From JBFWMG01 sp050251715 (GTDB taxonomy: Bacteria; Desulfobacterota; Desulfovibrionia; Desulfovibrionales; Desulfovibrionaceae), in contig JBFWMG010000004.1 in the NCBI GenBank assembly GCA_050251715.1, positions 1 through 64,000 on the forward strand: a DNA stretch of 64,000 nt. Direction: 5' to 3'. Position numbers and translations under genes: made by a program. Below are positions 56,379-64,000 of this stretch, piece by piece (within the stretch, counting starts at the first letter, position 1; each line of letters starts with the position of its first letter). A model generated the notes under the pieces. It was not told where the DNA came from and ran no database searches. It saw only the letters and a list, made by a program, of their open reading frames with translations.

Positions 56379-58184
56379 CTACAGTTGCTGCGCCTTGCAC
56401 ATGGCGTGGAAACGGCTGGAGGTATCGGCATAGAGCGTTGCATACGCGCCATGCTCCACGACACGGCCTTCCTCCAGCACGTAGATGATGTCGCAATCCC
56501 TGACCGTGGACAGCCGGTGCGCGATGAGCACGATGGTCCGCTTGCCCGCCATTTCGGCAATGCTCTGCTGGATGGCTTTTTCGGATGCGCTGTCCAGGGC
56601 CGACGTCGCTTCGTCAAAGATCATGATCTCCGGTTCCTTGAACAACTCGCGGGCAATGGCAAGGCGCTGCCGCTGTCCGCCGGACAGCCTGATGCCACGG
56701 TCGCCGATCACGGTTTCATAGCCATCGGCCGCCTCCCGGATGAACGCTTCGCAGTGGGCGGCGCGGGCCGCGCTTTGGATCCGGTCCCGGCAAGGCGCAT
56801 CGGACATGCCGCACTCGAACAAGGAGATATTGTTGGCAATGGTATCGGAAAAGATGACGGGTTCCTGCGTGACATACCCGATCTTTTCCCGCAGGCTGTC
56901 CAGGCGCAACGCTTCATAATCAACCCCATCCACGGCAATGCGCCCGCAATCCGGCTTCACAAGTCCGGTCATGACATCGAACAGCGTGGTTTTTCCAGCA
57001 CCGGAATGCCCCACTATGCCAACGGAACGGTTGCGCGGTATGGTCAACGAGATGTTGTGCAACACCCGCTTGTCACCATAGCTGAAACAGACATCTTCCA
57101 ACTGCAATGCCGACGCGAAACCAGGCAAAACCGTATCGCCACATACCTCTCGATGCTGTTCCAGATCAACGAACAACCGTTTGACGACCTCGATGCCGCC
57201 GACGCAGGCATTGAACTTGTGCCACATGACGTTGAGTCCGAACAGTTTGAGAAACGCCTTGTAGAAGAACAGGAGGAGCACCATGACTTCCGCGATGGAG
57301 CGCCCCTGCATGTGGACATAATAGATAATAAGTCCGCCCAGAACCATGACAACGGCGGTTTCAACAAACGCTGCGGGAATGGCTGTTATGGTCTCGTTCT
57401 TGATATTCAAATCGGCATTGCGTCGGATACTGGTGAAGAGGAATCTCTTCAATCGCTCAAAGGCCGCTGTCGCCTTCAAGTATTTAAAATTATTTATAGT
57501 TTGTAGCAAATACGATTGCATGACGGCATTTTCATTCGATATCTGCACCGAAAGGCGGCGTGATAGCCCGGACAAACCACGCAGGCAGAAAAACACCGCG
57601 CACCCAACAGTCAGCAGCACAAGCGTCATGCGCCAGTTCATGAGCATGACGGAGAATATGTAGACAGCGATGAGCACTACTTGAACGACAACCTGGACAT
57701 ACTTCCCGAATATGCCAACTGCTGTTTGCGCCTCTACGGTAATTGCATTGGTCAGATATCCCTGGCTTGAGTTGACATAATACTGATAGTTGACAAGAGA
57801 AAGCTTATCGCAAAGCATGATCCTAAGCTTGCATGCCATACCATATTGCGTCTTCGACGCATACACCGTCTGCACAAATATAATACACCCTTTGATGAGA
57901 AACGCAGCGACAAGCAACAACACCAGGTTAAGAAGTGTCTGCTCTATCCCAAGTGCATTTATGAATGCATGAATGGCCTTGGCAATGGCATTGTCGTTCT
58001 CCACAGGCTGCCCGAAGTCAAGGATGGGAAGCACCAAGGTAATGCCAAGACTTTCGGCCAATCCGGACAACAAAATCAACGCAAAGAGGATATAGAGCCT
58101 CTTTCCCGCATAGGAACGGAACACCCCAAAGTAGTGAACCAAGTCCGATATAAAAGGTATCTTCTTCATGGCCGTATGCGGCAT
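56379..58184 (-). CDS. ABC transporter, fused membrane and ATPase domains (PglK/MsbA-like flippase)
   Basis: A 601-aa half-transporter with about six helices (LYILFALILLSGLAESLGIT, LVLLLVAAFLIKGCIIFVQT and others). The ATPase domain has Walker A GIVGHSGAGKTTLFDVMTGL, signature LSGGQRQRLAIARELF, Walker B IMIFDEATSALD and the switch His in IAHRLSTV. PglK- and MsbA-like exporters flip lipid-linked glycans, which fits this locus. The start is uncertain: Met1, or Met6 (MKKIPFISDLVHYFG) which looks the more natural N-terminus. The membrane half is AT-richer than its neighbours. Confidence 0.92.
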   Translation of the reverse strand: MPHTAMKKIPFISDLVHYFGVFRSYAGKRLYILFALILLSGLAESLGITLVLPILDFGQPVENDNAIAKAIHAFINALGIEQTLLNLVLLLVAAFLIKGCIIFVQTVYASKTQYGMACKLRIMLCDKLSLVNYQYYVNSSQGYLTNAITVEAQTAVGIFGKYVQVVVQVVLIAVYIFSVMLMNWRMTLVLLTVGCAVFFCLRGLSGLSRRLSVQISNENAVMQSYLLQTINNFKYLKATAAFERLKRFLFTSIRRNADLNIKNETITAIPAAFVETAVVMVLGGLIIYYVHMQGRSIAEVMVLLLFFYKAFLKLFGLNVMWHKFNACVGGIEVVKRLFVDLEQHREVCGDTVLPGFASALQLEDVCFSYGDKRVLHNISLTIPRNRSVGIVGHSGAGKTTLFDVMTGLVKPDCGRIAVDGVDYEALRLDSLREKIGYVTQEPVIFSDTIANNISLFECGMSDAPCRDRIQSAARAAHCEAFIREAADGYETVIGDRGIRLSGGQRQRLAIARELFKEPEIMIFDEATSALDSASEKAIQQSIAEMAGKRTIVLIAHRLSTVRDCDIIYVLEEGRVVEHGAYATLYADTSSRFHAMCKAQQL

Positions 58185-58187
58185 GCC

Positions 58188-59351
58188 TCAGTAGCACAAA
58201 CGTTTTTGAGGCTCTGGCAATACCATTGTCGCCAAATGCTCGGCGATCTTGCGACCGGTATTGCCCTCGCCGTACACCGGCTCAATGGGGTACCGCCCAT
58301 GCGCAACCTGCTCGGTGATGGCGTGCAAGATGGCGGCCTCATCGTGCGGCATGTCCAGAATATTACTCGTGCGCAGCCGCCCAGTCTGTCGGGATCCCAC
58401 ATTCACCACGGGTGTGCCGAAATAACAGGCCTCGCGCATGCCGGTGCTGGAGTTGCCCACCAGGCAGGAACAGTGGTCCAGTACGGAGAGGAAGAGTTCC
58501 ACCGGCAGGTTCCTGTAGAATCCCACCCGGCTGTTGTCACGGAAAAAACTGTCCTCCTGCTTGATGGCGTTCACCACCTCCCGCGCGCCTGCATCCGCAT
58601 TGGGCCACAGCCAGATGGCCTGCTTCCCGGTCCGTTCGACCGCCTTCAGCAACGCGGCGGTCTGGCGATACAGCTTGCCCACCTCGCTGGTCACCGGATG
58701 ATACATGACCAGCAGGTACGGTTCCGCAGGGTCGTATTGGATGACATCCTTCTCCACGCTGATGAGCGGCGAGGCGAAGATTTCCTCGCGGGTCATCTTC
58801 CTGCGCGCCAGCAACTTGTCCACCATGGGGCACCCGACCACCTGAATGGTGTCCGGACGCTCCCCCATGCGGATGAGACGGTCCGCCGCGTCCTGATTGG
58901 ACGGGAAGTGGATGTGCGACAGCTTGGTAATGGCGTGGCGCAGGCTCTCATCCACGCTGCCGGTCACCTCGCCACCCTGGATATGGGCCACGGGGATGTT
59001 CATCATGGCGCCGGCAATGGCCGCTCCCATGACCTCGAACCGATCCCCGTGCACAACCAGGACATCGGGCTTGAGGTTTTGCAGCACCGTGGCCATCTCG
59101 GTCACCGTAAGCCCCACGGACTTGGTCATGGTCTCCAGGGTCTCGCCTTCGATCAAGGTGTACACCTTGCGGTCAACGGCAAAACCGTCCGCCTCGATCT
59201 GGTCCAGAGTCAGACCATGCTTCTCGATGAGATGCATGCCGGCCGCAATGATGGACAACTCCAGATCCGGATGTTCCTTGACCGCCTTGGCCACTGAATA
59301 CAACCGGCTGTAATCCGCCCTCGTGCCCGTGAATATGCTAATTTTCCGCAT
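58188..59351 (-). CDS. neuC: Hydrolysing UDP-GlcNAc 2-epimerase (NeuC/LegG-like)
   Basis: A 387-aa enzyme of the hydrolysing branch of the epimerase family, which releases ManNAc or a 2,4-diacetamido analogue as first step to sialic, legionaminic or related acids. Seen are ISIFTGTRADYSRLYSVAKA, VLVVHGDRFEVMGAAIAGAM, HIQGGEVTGSVDESLRHAITKLSHIHF and VGNSSTGMREACYFGTPVVNVGSRQ. It starts inside the end of hisH (14-base overlap). No NeuB- or NeuA-like gene is in the window; they may lie beyond the right edge. Confidence 0.9.
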   Translation of the reverse strand: MRKISIFTGTRADYSRLYSVAKAVKEHPDLELSIIAAGMHLIEKHGLTLDQIEADGFAVDRKVYTLIEGETLETMTKSVGLTVTEMATVLQNLKPDVLVVHGDRFEVMGAAIAGAMMNIPVAHIQGGEVTGSVDESLRHAITKLSHIHFPSNQDAADRLIRMGERPDTIQVVGCPMVDKLLARRKMTREEIFASPLISVEKDVIQYDPAEPYLLVMYHPVTSEVGKLYRQTAALLKAVERTGKQAIWLWPNADAGAREVVNAIKQEDSFFRDNSRVGFYRNLPVELFLSVLDHCSCLVGNSSTGMREACYFGTPVVNVGSRQTGRLRTSNILDMPHDEAAILHAITEQVAHGRYPIEPVYGEGNTGRKIAEHLATMVLPEPQKRLCY

Positions 59352-60006
59352 TGCTTCCGCCTTCAGTTTCTACAGCAAGCGCAACAAAATTTTTCAGGAT
59401 AGCCAAGCCCATGCTGCCGCTTTTTTCAGGATGGAACTGCGTTCCATACACGTTTTTGTTCCTGACTGCCGCGCAAAAACGGATGGGGCCGTAGTTGCTG
59501 GTGGCCAGCACATGCGCCGGATCATCCGGCGTGCCCGCGAAACTGTGCACGAAATAGCAGTCCGCGCCCTCCGGCACGCCGCGCAAAATGGAATCGGCCC
59601 ACCGCCCGGGTTCAGGCTCGGCAAGACCGCTCCACGCAATGTGCACCGTGCGCAGGTCCGGAAAGGTTTCGAACGGCAGGCGCGTCACCCTGCCTGGGAT
59701 GAGGCCCAGCCCGCCACAACTGCAAAATTCCTCACCCTGTGAAAAGAGGAGCTGCTTGCCAAGACAAATGCCAAGCAGATACCCGCCCTTCGAGGCGTAT
59801 TCCCGCAACGTCTGATGCAGCCCCCTGTCGCACAGATTCTTCATGCCTTCAGGGAACGCGCCCACACCTGGCAGTATCACGGCCTTTGCGCCAAGGATTG
59901 CATCTCTGTCAGCCGTCAGAAAAGGCTCACAGCCAAGATGGCGCAACGCATTGGCAATGCTTCGGACGTTGCCGATTCCGTAATCGATAAGTGCAATTTT
60001 ATTCAT
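59338..60006 (-). CDS. hisH: HisH-type glutamine amidotransferase, probable sugar amidation role
   Basis: A 222-aa class I glutaminase that makes ammonia from glutamine. The nucleophile Cys is in LLGICLGKQLLF, with the PGVGAFPEGM oxyanion strand and the HPEKS catalytic His/Glu. It overlaps hisF by four bases (ATGA). No other histidine gene is present, and the pair sits in a surface-sugar operon, as in loci making acetamidino sugars (WbpG or PseA with HisH/HisF). A true histidine-pathway role is therefore unlikely. Confidence 0.92.
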   Translation of the reverse strand: MNKIALIDYGIGNVRSIANALRHLGCEPFLTADRDAILGAKAVILPGVGAFPEGMKNLCDRGLHQTLREYASKGGYLLGICLGKQLLFSQGEEFCSCGGLGLIPGRVTRLPFETFPDLRTVHIAWSGLAEPEPGRWADSILRGVPEGADCYFVHSFAGTPDDPAHVLATSNYGPIRFCAAVRNKNVYGTQFHPEKSGSMGLAILKNFVALAVETEGGSNAEN

Positions 60007-60764
60007 TGTGTCATCCGCACAGGGTAGCCGTGTCCGGCCATGCAGGTCTTGACCTGGGAAACAGAGCCAAGCCCGTAGTGGAACATGGACCCAAAAGCCA
60101 CAGCCTGAACGCCTGAGCCTTCGAGCAAGGGCAATACATCTTCCGGCTTGCCAGCGCCACCGGACACAATCACCGGGATGGAGACGGCCTTGTACACGGC
60201 CCGCGCCAACTCGACATCGAATCCGCGCTTGGTGCCGTCGCGGTCCACCGAGGTGAGAAACAGTTCACCGGCGCCCAGGTCTTCCAACCGCCTGGCCCAT
60301 TCAACGGCGTCAAGGCCGGTGTGCTCGCGACCGTTGTCGATGTAGGCCTCCCAACCGCTGCCCTGACGCTTGGCCTCGATGGAGCCGACGATGGACTGGC
60401 TGCCGATGATGCGGGACGCCTCGGTGATGAACTCGGGCCGCTTGACCGCGGCGGTGTTGATGCTGACCTTGTCCGCGCCCGCCTTGAGCAGGATGTCGAT
60501 ATCCGCGACCTTGCGGATGCCTCCGGCCACCGTCATGGGAATAAAGGAAAATTCACTCGTACGCTCCACAATGTCGGCCAGGCTGTTGCGGTCGTACAAA
60601 CTGGCCACGCAGTCCGTGTAAATGATCTCATCTATGCCGGCCTCATAGTAACGGCGCGCGAATTCCTCCGGCTTGCCCAGCTTCCGCAGGCCTTCAAGCT
60701 GAATGCCTTTGACGACGAACTCGTTCTTGATGTCGAGCCGCGCTATGACACGTATCTTTTGCAT
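60003..60764 (-). CDS. hisF: HisF-type ammonia-channelling subunit, probable sugar amidation role
   Basis: A 253-aa beta/alpha-barrel close in length to HisF. Of the two catalytic aspartates of the cyclase, Asp11 is kept (VIARLDIKNEFVVKG) but position 130 is Glu (VGSIEAKRQG where HisF has AIDAKR). Other blocks, SINTAAVKRPEF, LLTSVDRDGTK-like FLTSVDRDGTKRG and VSGGAGKPEDV, remain. This suggests the ammonia channel and HisH docking persist while cyclase chemistry may be altered. Start chosen at MQKIRVIARL, 14 bases after the methyltransferase gene. Confidence 0.9.
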   Translation of the reverse strand: MQKIRVIARLDIKNEFVVKGIQLEGLRKLGKPEEFARRYYEAGIDEIIYTDCVASLYDRNSLADIVERTSEFSFIPMTVAGGIRKVADIDILLKAGADKVSINTAAVKRPEFITEASRIIGSQSIVGSIEAKRQGSGWEAYIDNGREHTGLDAVEWARRLEDLGAGELFLTSVDRDGTKRGFDVELARAVYKAVSIPVIVSGGAGKPEDVLPLLEGSGVQAVAFGSMFHYGLGSVSQVKTCMAGHGYPVRMTQ

Positions 60765-60778
60765 ACCGCTCACCAGCC

Positions 60779-61765
60779 TTATCCTCGTTTCCGGGCCAGA
60801 CACGCCATATGGGACGACCCGTTCCTGGCAACCAGCCAATCCTGGAACGGACCGGCGTTGGCTTCCCAACCGTCCGTCACGATATAGCGCAGGGCCGGGT
60901 TGTCATCCAGGTCGAGAGCGCCCTCCACATACCGGGCTCTGATCATCTGGAGATCAAGGCGGCCAGGCGTTGTCAACGCAACGGCATCAAAGCCGAAGGC
61001 GTCCAGAATAGCCTGTAATGACCGAGGATTGAAGATATTCAAATGGTCGTAGCCGATGGAAGTCGATTGCGTCTTGAGCACGCCGATTTCAAACCCGTCA
61101 TAATTGGGCGTCGTCAAATACAGACACCCACCCGGCTTCAGGAAGGAATGCATCTTATCAAAAAAGACGCGGGGTTCGAGAAGGTGCTCCAACACCTCGA
61201 AGGCAATGGCAAGCGAACCGGCATTGCCGGGGAGCGCGGCCTCTTCGACGGTGGCGCGGACAACCTCGACGGAGGGGCTGGGGATTTCGAGGGGCAGCGG
61301 CTCAAGCACAAAGATCTTCTCAAAAAGCGCGCTATCGGCAAGCATGGTGGACAGGGAACCATCGCCGCCGCCAACCTCCAGGACAACGTCACCCGCGATG
61401 CCGTATTGCTCGCGCAACCCGGTGATCGTGTCGAACCGCTTGCGGTAAATCATCTCGGCGCGCTTGGCGCGGAGCTTTTCCGGCATCTGGTTGAACCACG
61501 TAATGAACCCCTCGCTTTGCTCAAAAAACGCATGCATCACCTGCACGGTGGGACGTGGATTGATATATACCAGAGAACATTTTGCACACCGGTGGGCCTG
61601 CAAACCAGACAATTCATAAGCTGGAGTCGCCTCATGAGAAAGGCATCCTGGGCATGAGGAAAAGACGAAATCATCCTTCATGGCCACAAGGCGCTTCATA
61701 TCCTCGTCGAGCAGCGCGTGCACTTTCTCGACGAATTCTTTTTCATGAATGTCGTTCAGTTGCAT
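60779..61765 (-). CDS. SAM-dependent methyltransferase with N-terminal zinc ribbon
   Basis: A 328-aa protein. A CxxC...CxxC zinc ribbon at about 38-65 (SSCPGCLSHEA, HRCAKCSLVYINPRP) precedes a class I methyltransferase with VVLEVGGGDGSLSTMLAD as the SAM site and FEVLEHLLEP. This domain order is typical of sugar C- or O-methyltransferases in O-antigen and secondary-metabolite loci. It could methylate a nucleotide sugar or cap the glycan chain. GAGG precedes the ATG, 15 bases after the radical SAM gene. Confidence 0.9.
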   Translation of the reverse strand: MQLNDIHEKEFVEKVHALLDEDMKRLVAMKDDFVFSSCPGCLSHEATPAYELSGLQAHRCAKCSLVYINPRPTVQVMHAFFEQSEGFITWFNQMPEKLRAKRAEMIYRKRFDTITGLREQYGIAGDVVLEVGGGDGSLSTMLADSALFEKIFVLEPLPLEIPSPSVEVVRATVEEAALPGNAGSLAIAFEVLEHLLEPRVFFDKMHSFLKPGGCLYLTTPNYDGFEIGVLKTQSTSIGYDHLNIFNPRSLQAILDAFGFDAVALTTPGRLDLQMIRARYVEGALDLDDNPALRYIVTDGWEANAGPFQDWLVARNGSSHMACLARKRG

Positions 61766-61780
61766 AATACACCTCAAAGA

Positions 61781-62794
61781 CTATTCGCATCGGCAATACA
61801 AATTGGAAACACATTCCCGACACACAGGATTGAAGTTACGCGTTTTCAAACTTTCCCTTACGTTCTTCATCTTTGAACCATTGTAAATTTCAAAGACGGA
61901 TTGCTCATTGACGTTGCCCATGACCATGCGAAAACCAAAAGGAGAACAGCATGGAACAACATCACCATTGGCGCGCACGATGACTTTGCGAAAAGGTTCG
62001 GAACAAGCAAAATCAACCGGATCAATAACAGTATGATTATCAGGGACAAGGTGCGCGTTGACGACTCCCAAGCCATAGAATGACTGGATATCAATATAGT
62101 CCACGAGAGAACCGAAACGTTCTATAAAGAGCTCCTCCTCATGCTGGTTCAAACGGCTCAAGACAAAACTCGCGCGGATTATGGGAAAAAGAGCGTTGTT
62201 GCGGGCCTTCCACTCGCGGATACGCTCGATCGCCCGTAGCGTCTTGGCAAAATCACCACGCACGCGCACCTTGGCATACGTTTCGGCGGTCGCGGCATCC
62301 GTGCTGAAAAGGATATGCGTCAGTCCCGCCTCGCAAATGGCATTTGCGGTGTCGTCCGTCAAAAGCTGCCCATTGGTCGTCATGAAGACCTCCATGACGC
62401 CATGTTCCCTGGCCAGCCGTATGCGGTTGGCGATGTCAGGGACCAGAAGGGGCTCATCGATACTGTGCATGGCGACGGATGGGCACGCATGGGCCTGGCA
62501 TTCCTCCAGAACCTTTACGTAGACGTCCAGAGGAAGAAGAGGAATACCCGTGTTGTACTTGTTTTTCAGGTCTCTATGACCTTGTATGCAGCTTGGACAA
62601 CGCAGGTTGCACAGATACGTCTGCTCAAAATGAATATACAAAGGGAAGTCTGGTATGAGCTCTTGCCTTCCAGAAAGAGCATACTGCTCGCGATACGTCC
62701 CGTACCTGTCTCCATACCGTTCTTGCTGCAGTGCAGCACAGTCAGCATTGATATTTACATATTTCTTCAGCATACCGTCCGACGTCGTACTCAT
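61781..62794 (-). CDS. Radical SAM protein with SPASM-like C-terminus
   Basis: A 337-aa enzyme. The cluster motif is YLCNLRCPSCIQGHRD, followed by SIDEPLLVPD, FMTTNGQLLTDD and LFSTDAATAETY. A C-terminal cysteine-rich part (VPCCSPFGFRMVMGN, then CRECVSNLYCRCE) would hold an auxiliary iron-sulfur cluster. Relatives include dehydrogenases and sugar-modifying enzymes in surface-glycan loci. It lies between an unknown protein and a methyltransferase with gaps of about 15 bases. GGAG precedes the ATG. Substrate unknown. Confidence 0.9.
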   Translation of the reverse strand: MSTTSDGMLKKYVNINADCAALQQERYGDRYGTYREQYALSGRQELIPDFPLYIHFEQTYLCNLRCPSCIQGHRDLKNKYNTGIPLLPLDVYVKVLEECQAHACPSVAMHSIDEPLLVPDIANRIRLAREHGVMEVFMTTNGQLLTDDTANAICEAGLTHILFSTDAATAETYAKVRVRGDFAKTLRAIERIREWKARNNALFPIIRASFVLSRLNQHEEELFIERFGSLVDYIDIQSFYGLGVVNAHLVPDNHTVIDPVDFACSEPFRKVIVRANGDVVPCCSPFGFRMVMGNVNEQSVFEIYNGSKMKNVRESLKTRNFNPVCRECVSNLYCRCE

Positions 62795-62810
62795 AGAACA
62801 CTCCAGAATT

Positions 62811-64000
62811 TTAATCAAAAAAAGTATCCAGCGAAGACAGGTCAACCTCAAACAACGACGAAGGGGCCGGATTGGCCTTGGGCTCGGATTGCACCAAAGA
62901 ACGGATGACATTCTTCAATCTCTCAACATCATTGTTGATAAAATAATCCACGGCGTCAGGTTCATAGCCACTGTGGTTCATGACTTCCAGAAGCATTTCT
63001 GAATAATCGGAAAATTCAATAGTTGGCACGCCGCACATCTTCCCCATCCATAGCGTCATTGAAAACAAGCATGCCAATTGCACATGAGCCCTGCCCAGGA
63101 GAACCTCGGGATGCTCATACGTCACAAAAAAATTCCCCCCATTCTGCGAAGATACGACGGCCTCAACATACGGAACATTTGTGACAAAATGAGGCTTTAA
63201 AAATACAACAATATCATCGTCAAAAGACCTCAAGACATCCATCGCTTGCAAAAAAAGCGTACCTGGACCTTCTGGCCCCAGACGCATCTCGTACGTTCCA
63301 TACTGAAGAACTGTACCAACGATACCTAAACAGAAAACAACGATCTTCTTGCCATACAAATCTGGATGTTCCGCATAAAATTCTCTGTAGAAGGACTCGG
63401 ACTCTTGTCGTATATATTCTTTCCAGGAGGGGAACAGGTGAGAACAACCCAATAACGCCTTACTAGAGCAACCAATCTCCCTGTAAAAATGGGAAGGTGA
63501 AAAACTTATCACACCATCCACGTAGCTACGGCTATCCTGCACCACCATGTCTTTATGCTGCTCCACTATGCGCTGCATTGTTTCACCCACGTACATGCGG
63601 GATTCAACAGAATACGCCTTTCCAAAAATTCTGGCCAAAGAGGTCAGCATCGACATCATGCGGCTCGTTGGCTCAACAAACTGAATGAGGCAGCATTTTT
63701 TTGATATAAGCAGGAGTAAAAGAACAACAGAAAAAGCCTTTAACCGCTGTAAGATATTAACGATACGTGCTCGATACTTATTATAGTAGCTGCAGTATAA
63801 CAGCACATCGCCAACGTTGCGCATGCCATCCCAAAGAGTGGTGTTCCTTTGCAATAAGTTCCATGTTCTCAAACCGTTCTCATTAGCTGTATCAGGCCAG
63901 CTATCGTTAGGAACACAGAACAAGACATTCGACTTTGGATAGCGCTGCTTGAGCTCCATGCACAGAGGGAGAACCGCATCTACCGTTATTAGTTTAGGCC
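62811..64000 (-). CDS. Unrecognised surface-glycan locus protein, truncated at the window edge
   Basis: The frame stays open to the right edge, and the residues before the first internal Met (KLITVDAVLPLC) look coding, so the N-terminus lies outside the window. About 395 residues are visible. No signature motif was found. A hydrophobic stretch (FSVVLLLLLISKKCCLIQF), FSPSHFYREIG, IVVFLKPHFVTNVPYV and the end DVERLKNVIRSLV recall GT-B-fold capsule or CDP-glycerol-type transferases, but only loosely. Base composition is clearly AT-richer than in most of the window, which suggests recent acquisition. Confidence 0.75.
   Translation of the reverse strand, partial: PKLITVDAVLPLCMELKQRYPKSNVLFCVPNDSWPDTANENGLRTWNLLQRNTTLWDGMRNVGDVLLYCSYYNKYRARIVNILQRLKAFSVVLLLLLISKKCCLIQFVEPTSRMMSMLTSLARIFGKAYSVESRMYVGETMQRIVEQHKDMVVQDSRSYVDGVISFSPSHFYREIGCSSKALLGCSHLFPSWKEYIRQESESFYREFYAEHPDLYGKKIVVFCLGIVGTVLQYGTYEMRLGPEGPGTLFLQAMDVLRSFDDDIVVFLKPHFVTNVPYVEAVVSSQNGGNFFVTYEHPEVLLGRAHVQLACLFSMTLWMGKMCGVPTIEFSDYSEMLLEVMNHSGYEPDAVDYFINNDVERLKNVIRSLVQSEPKANPAPSSLFEVDLSSLDTFFD

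Noticed and set aside
59338..60764. Histidine biosynthesis operon
   Set aside because: Only HisH and HisF are present, within a glycan locus, and the HisF catalytic Asp130 is Glu.

Overview
The window is GC-rich chromosomal DNA from an anaerobic Gram-negative bacterium, most likely a sulfate-reducing Desulfovibrio-like deltaproteobacterium (Desulfobacterota). The evidence is lpxK (lipid A), a cytoplasmic four-subunit NiFe hydrogenase, a dihaem cytochrome c, a PocR-domain protein, a ferredoxin:thioredoxin-reductase-type protein and a large surface-polysaccharide locus. No rRNA, tRNA, CRISPR array, prophage or intact insertion sequence was seen. The species cannot be fixed from the sequence alone.

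Region by region: 0.2-3.2 kb holds a membrane hybrid histidine kinase and a small protein. 3.2-6.4 kb holds RNase R flanked by two copies of a hairpin repeat (family A). 6.4-9.1 kb holds a stand-alone FliG-C-domain protein and a tandem pair of exported SUMF1-fold proteins with a small exported partner. 9.3-12.4 kb holds lpxK, a Bax-inhibitor-1-type protein and a Ca/Na antiporter. 12.6-17.0 kb is a group-3b-type (sulfhydrogenase-like) NiFe hydrogenase operon with an upstream FNR/CRP/Rex-type palindrome and a repeat-family-B element inside it. 17-26.4 kb is mixed: PocR domain, Cdd1-like HhH protein, UspA, phosphoesterase, EAL-CBS-GGDEF protein, dihaem cytochrome c, a candidate small RNA, a cysteine-less thioredoxin fold and an NtrC-family regulator. 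26.5-28.6 kb is groES-groEL with a CIRCE operator.

28.8-31.7 kb is an aminotransferase-homoserine dehydrogenase operon. It is preceded by what looks like a complete transcription attenuator: a promoter, an Ala/Thr-rich leader ORF, an antiterminator segment overlapping the leader stop codon, and a Rho-independent terminator. I regard this as the best candidate for an undescribed system here. 31.8-35.8 kb holds a PiT phosphate transporter with its DUF47 partner, ApgM phosphoglycerate mutase and a thioesterase. 36.2-41.7 kb holds two successive modules, each an XRE-cupin regulator followed by an AMP-forming acyl-CoA ligase, then an amidohydrolase. 41.8-44.1 kb holds an overlapping glutaredoxin/FTR-type pair and a polar amino acid importer lacking its ATPase.

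44.3-64.0 kb is a long, mostly tightly packed minus-strand surface-glycan locus that continues beyond the right edge. It encodes WbpB-WbpD (fused), WbpE-like and WbpI-like enzymes for a UDP-ManNAc3NAcA-type sugar, and a hydrolysing NeuC-like epimerase. It also encodes a HisH/HisF ammonia-supply pair typical of acetamidino-sugar synthesis, two asparagine-synthase-like proteins, an ABC flippase, glycosyltransferases, a methyltransferase and two radical SAM proteins. A second interspersed repeat (family B) occurs in three full copies, and in each a terminal TAG is the stop codon of the adjoining gene.
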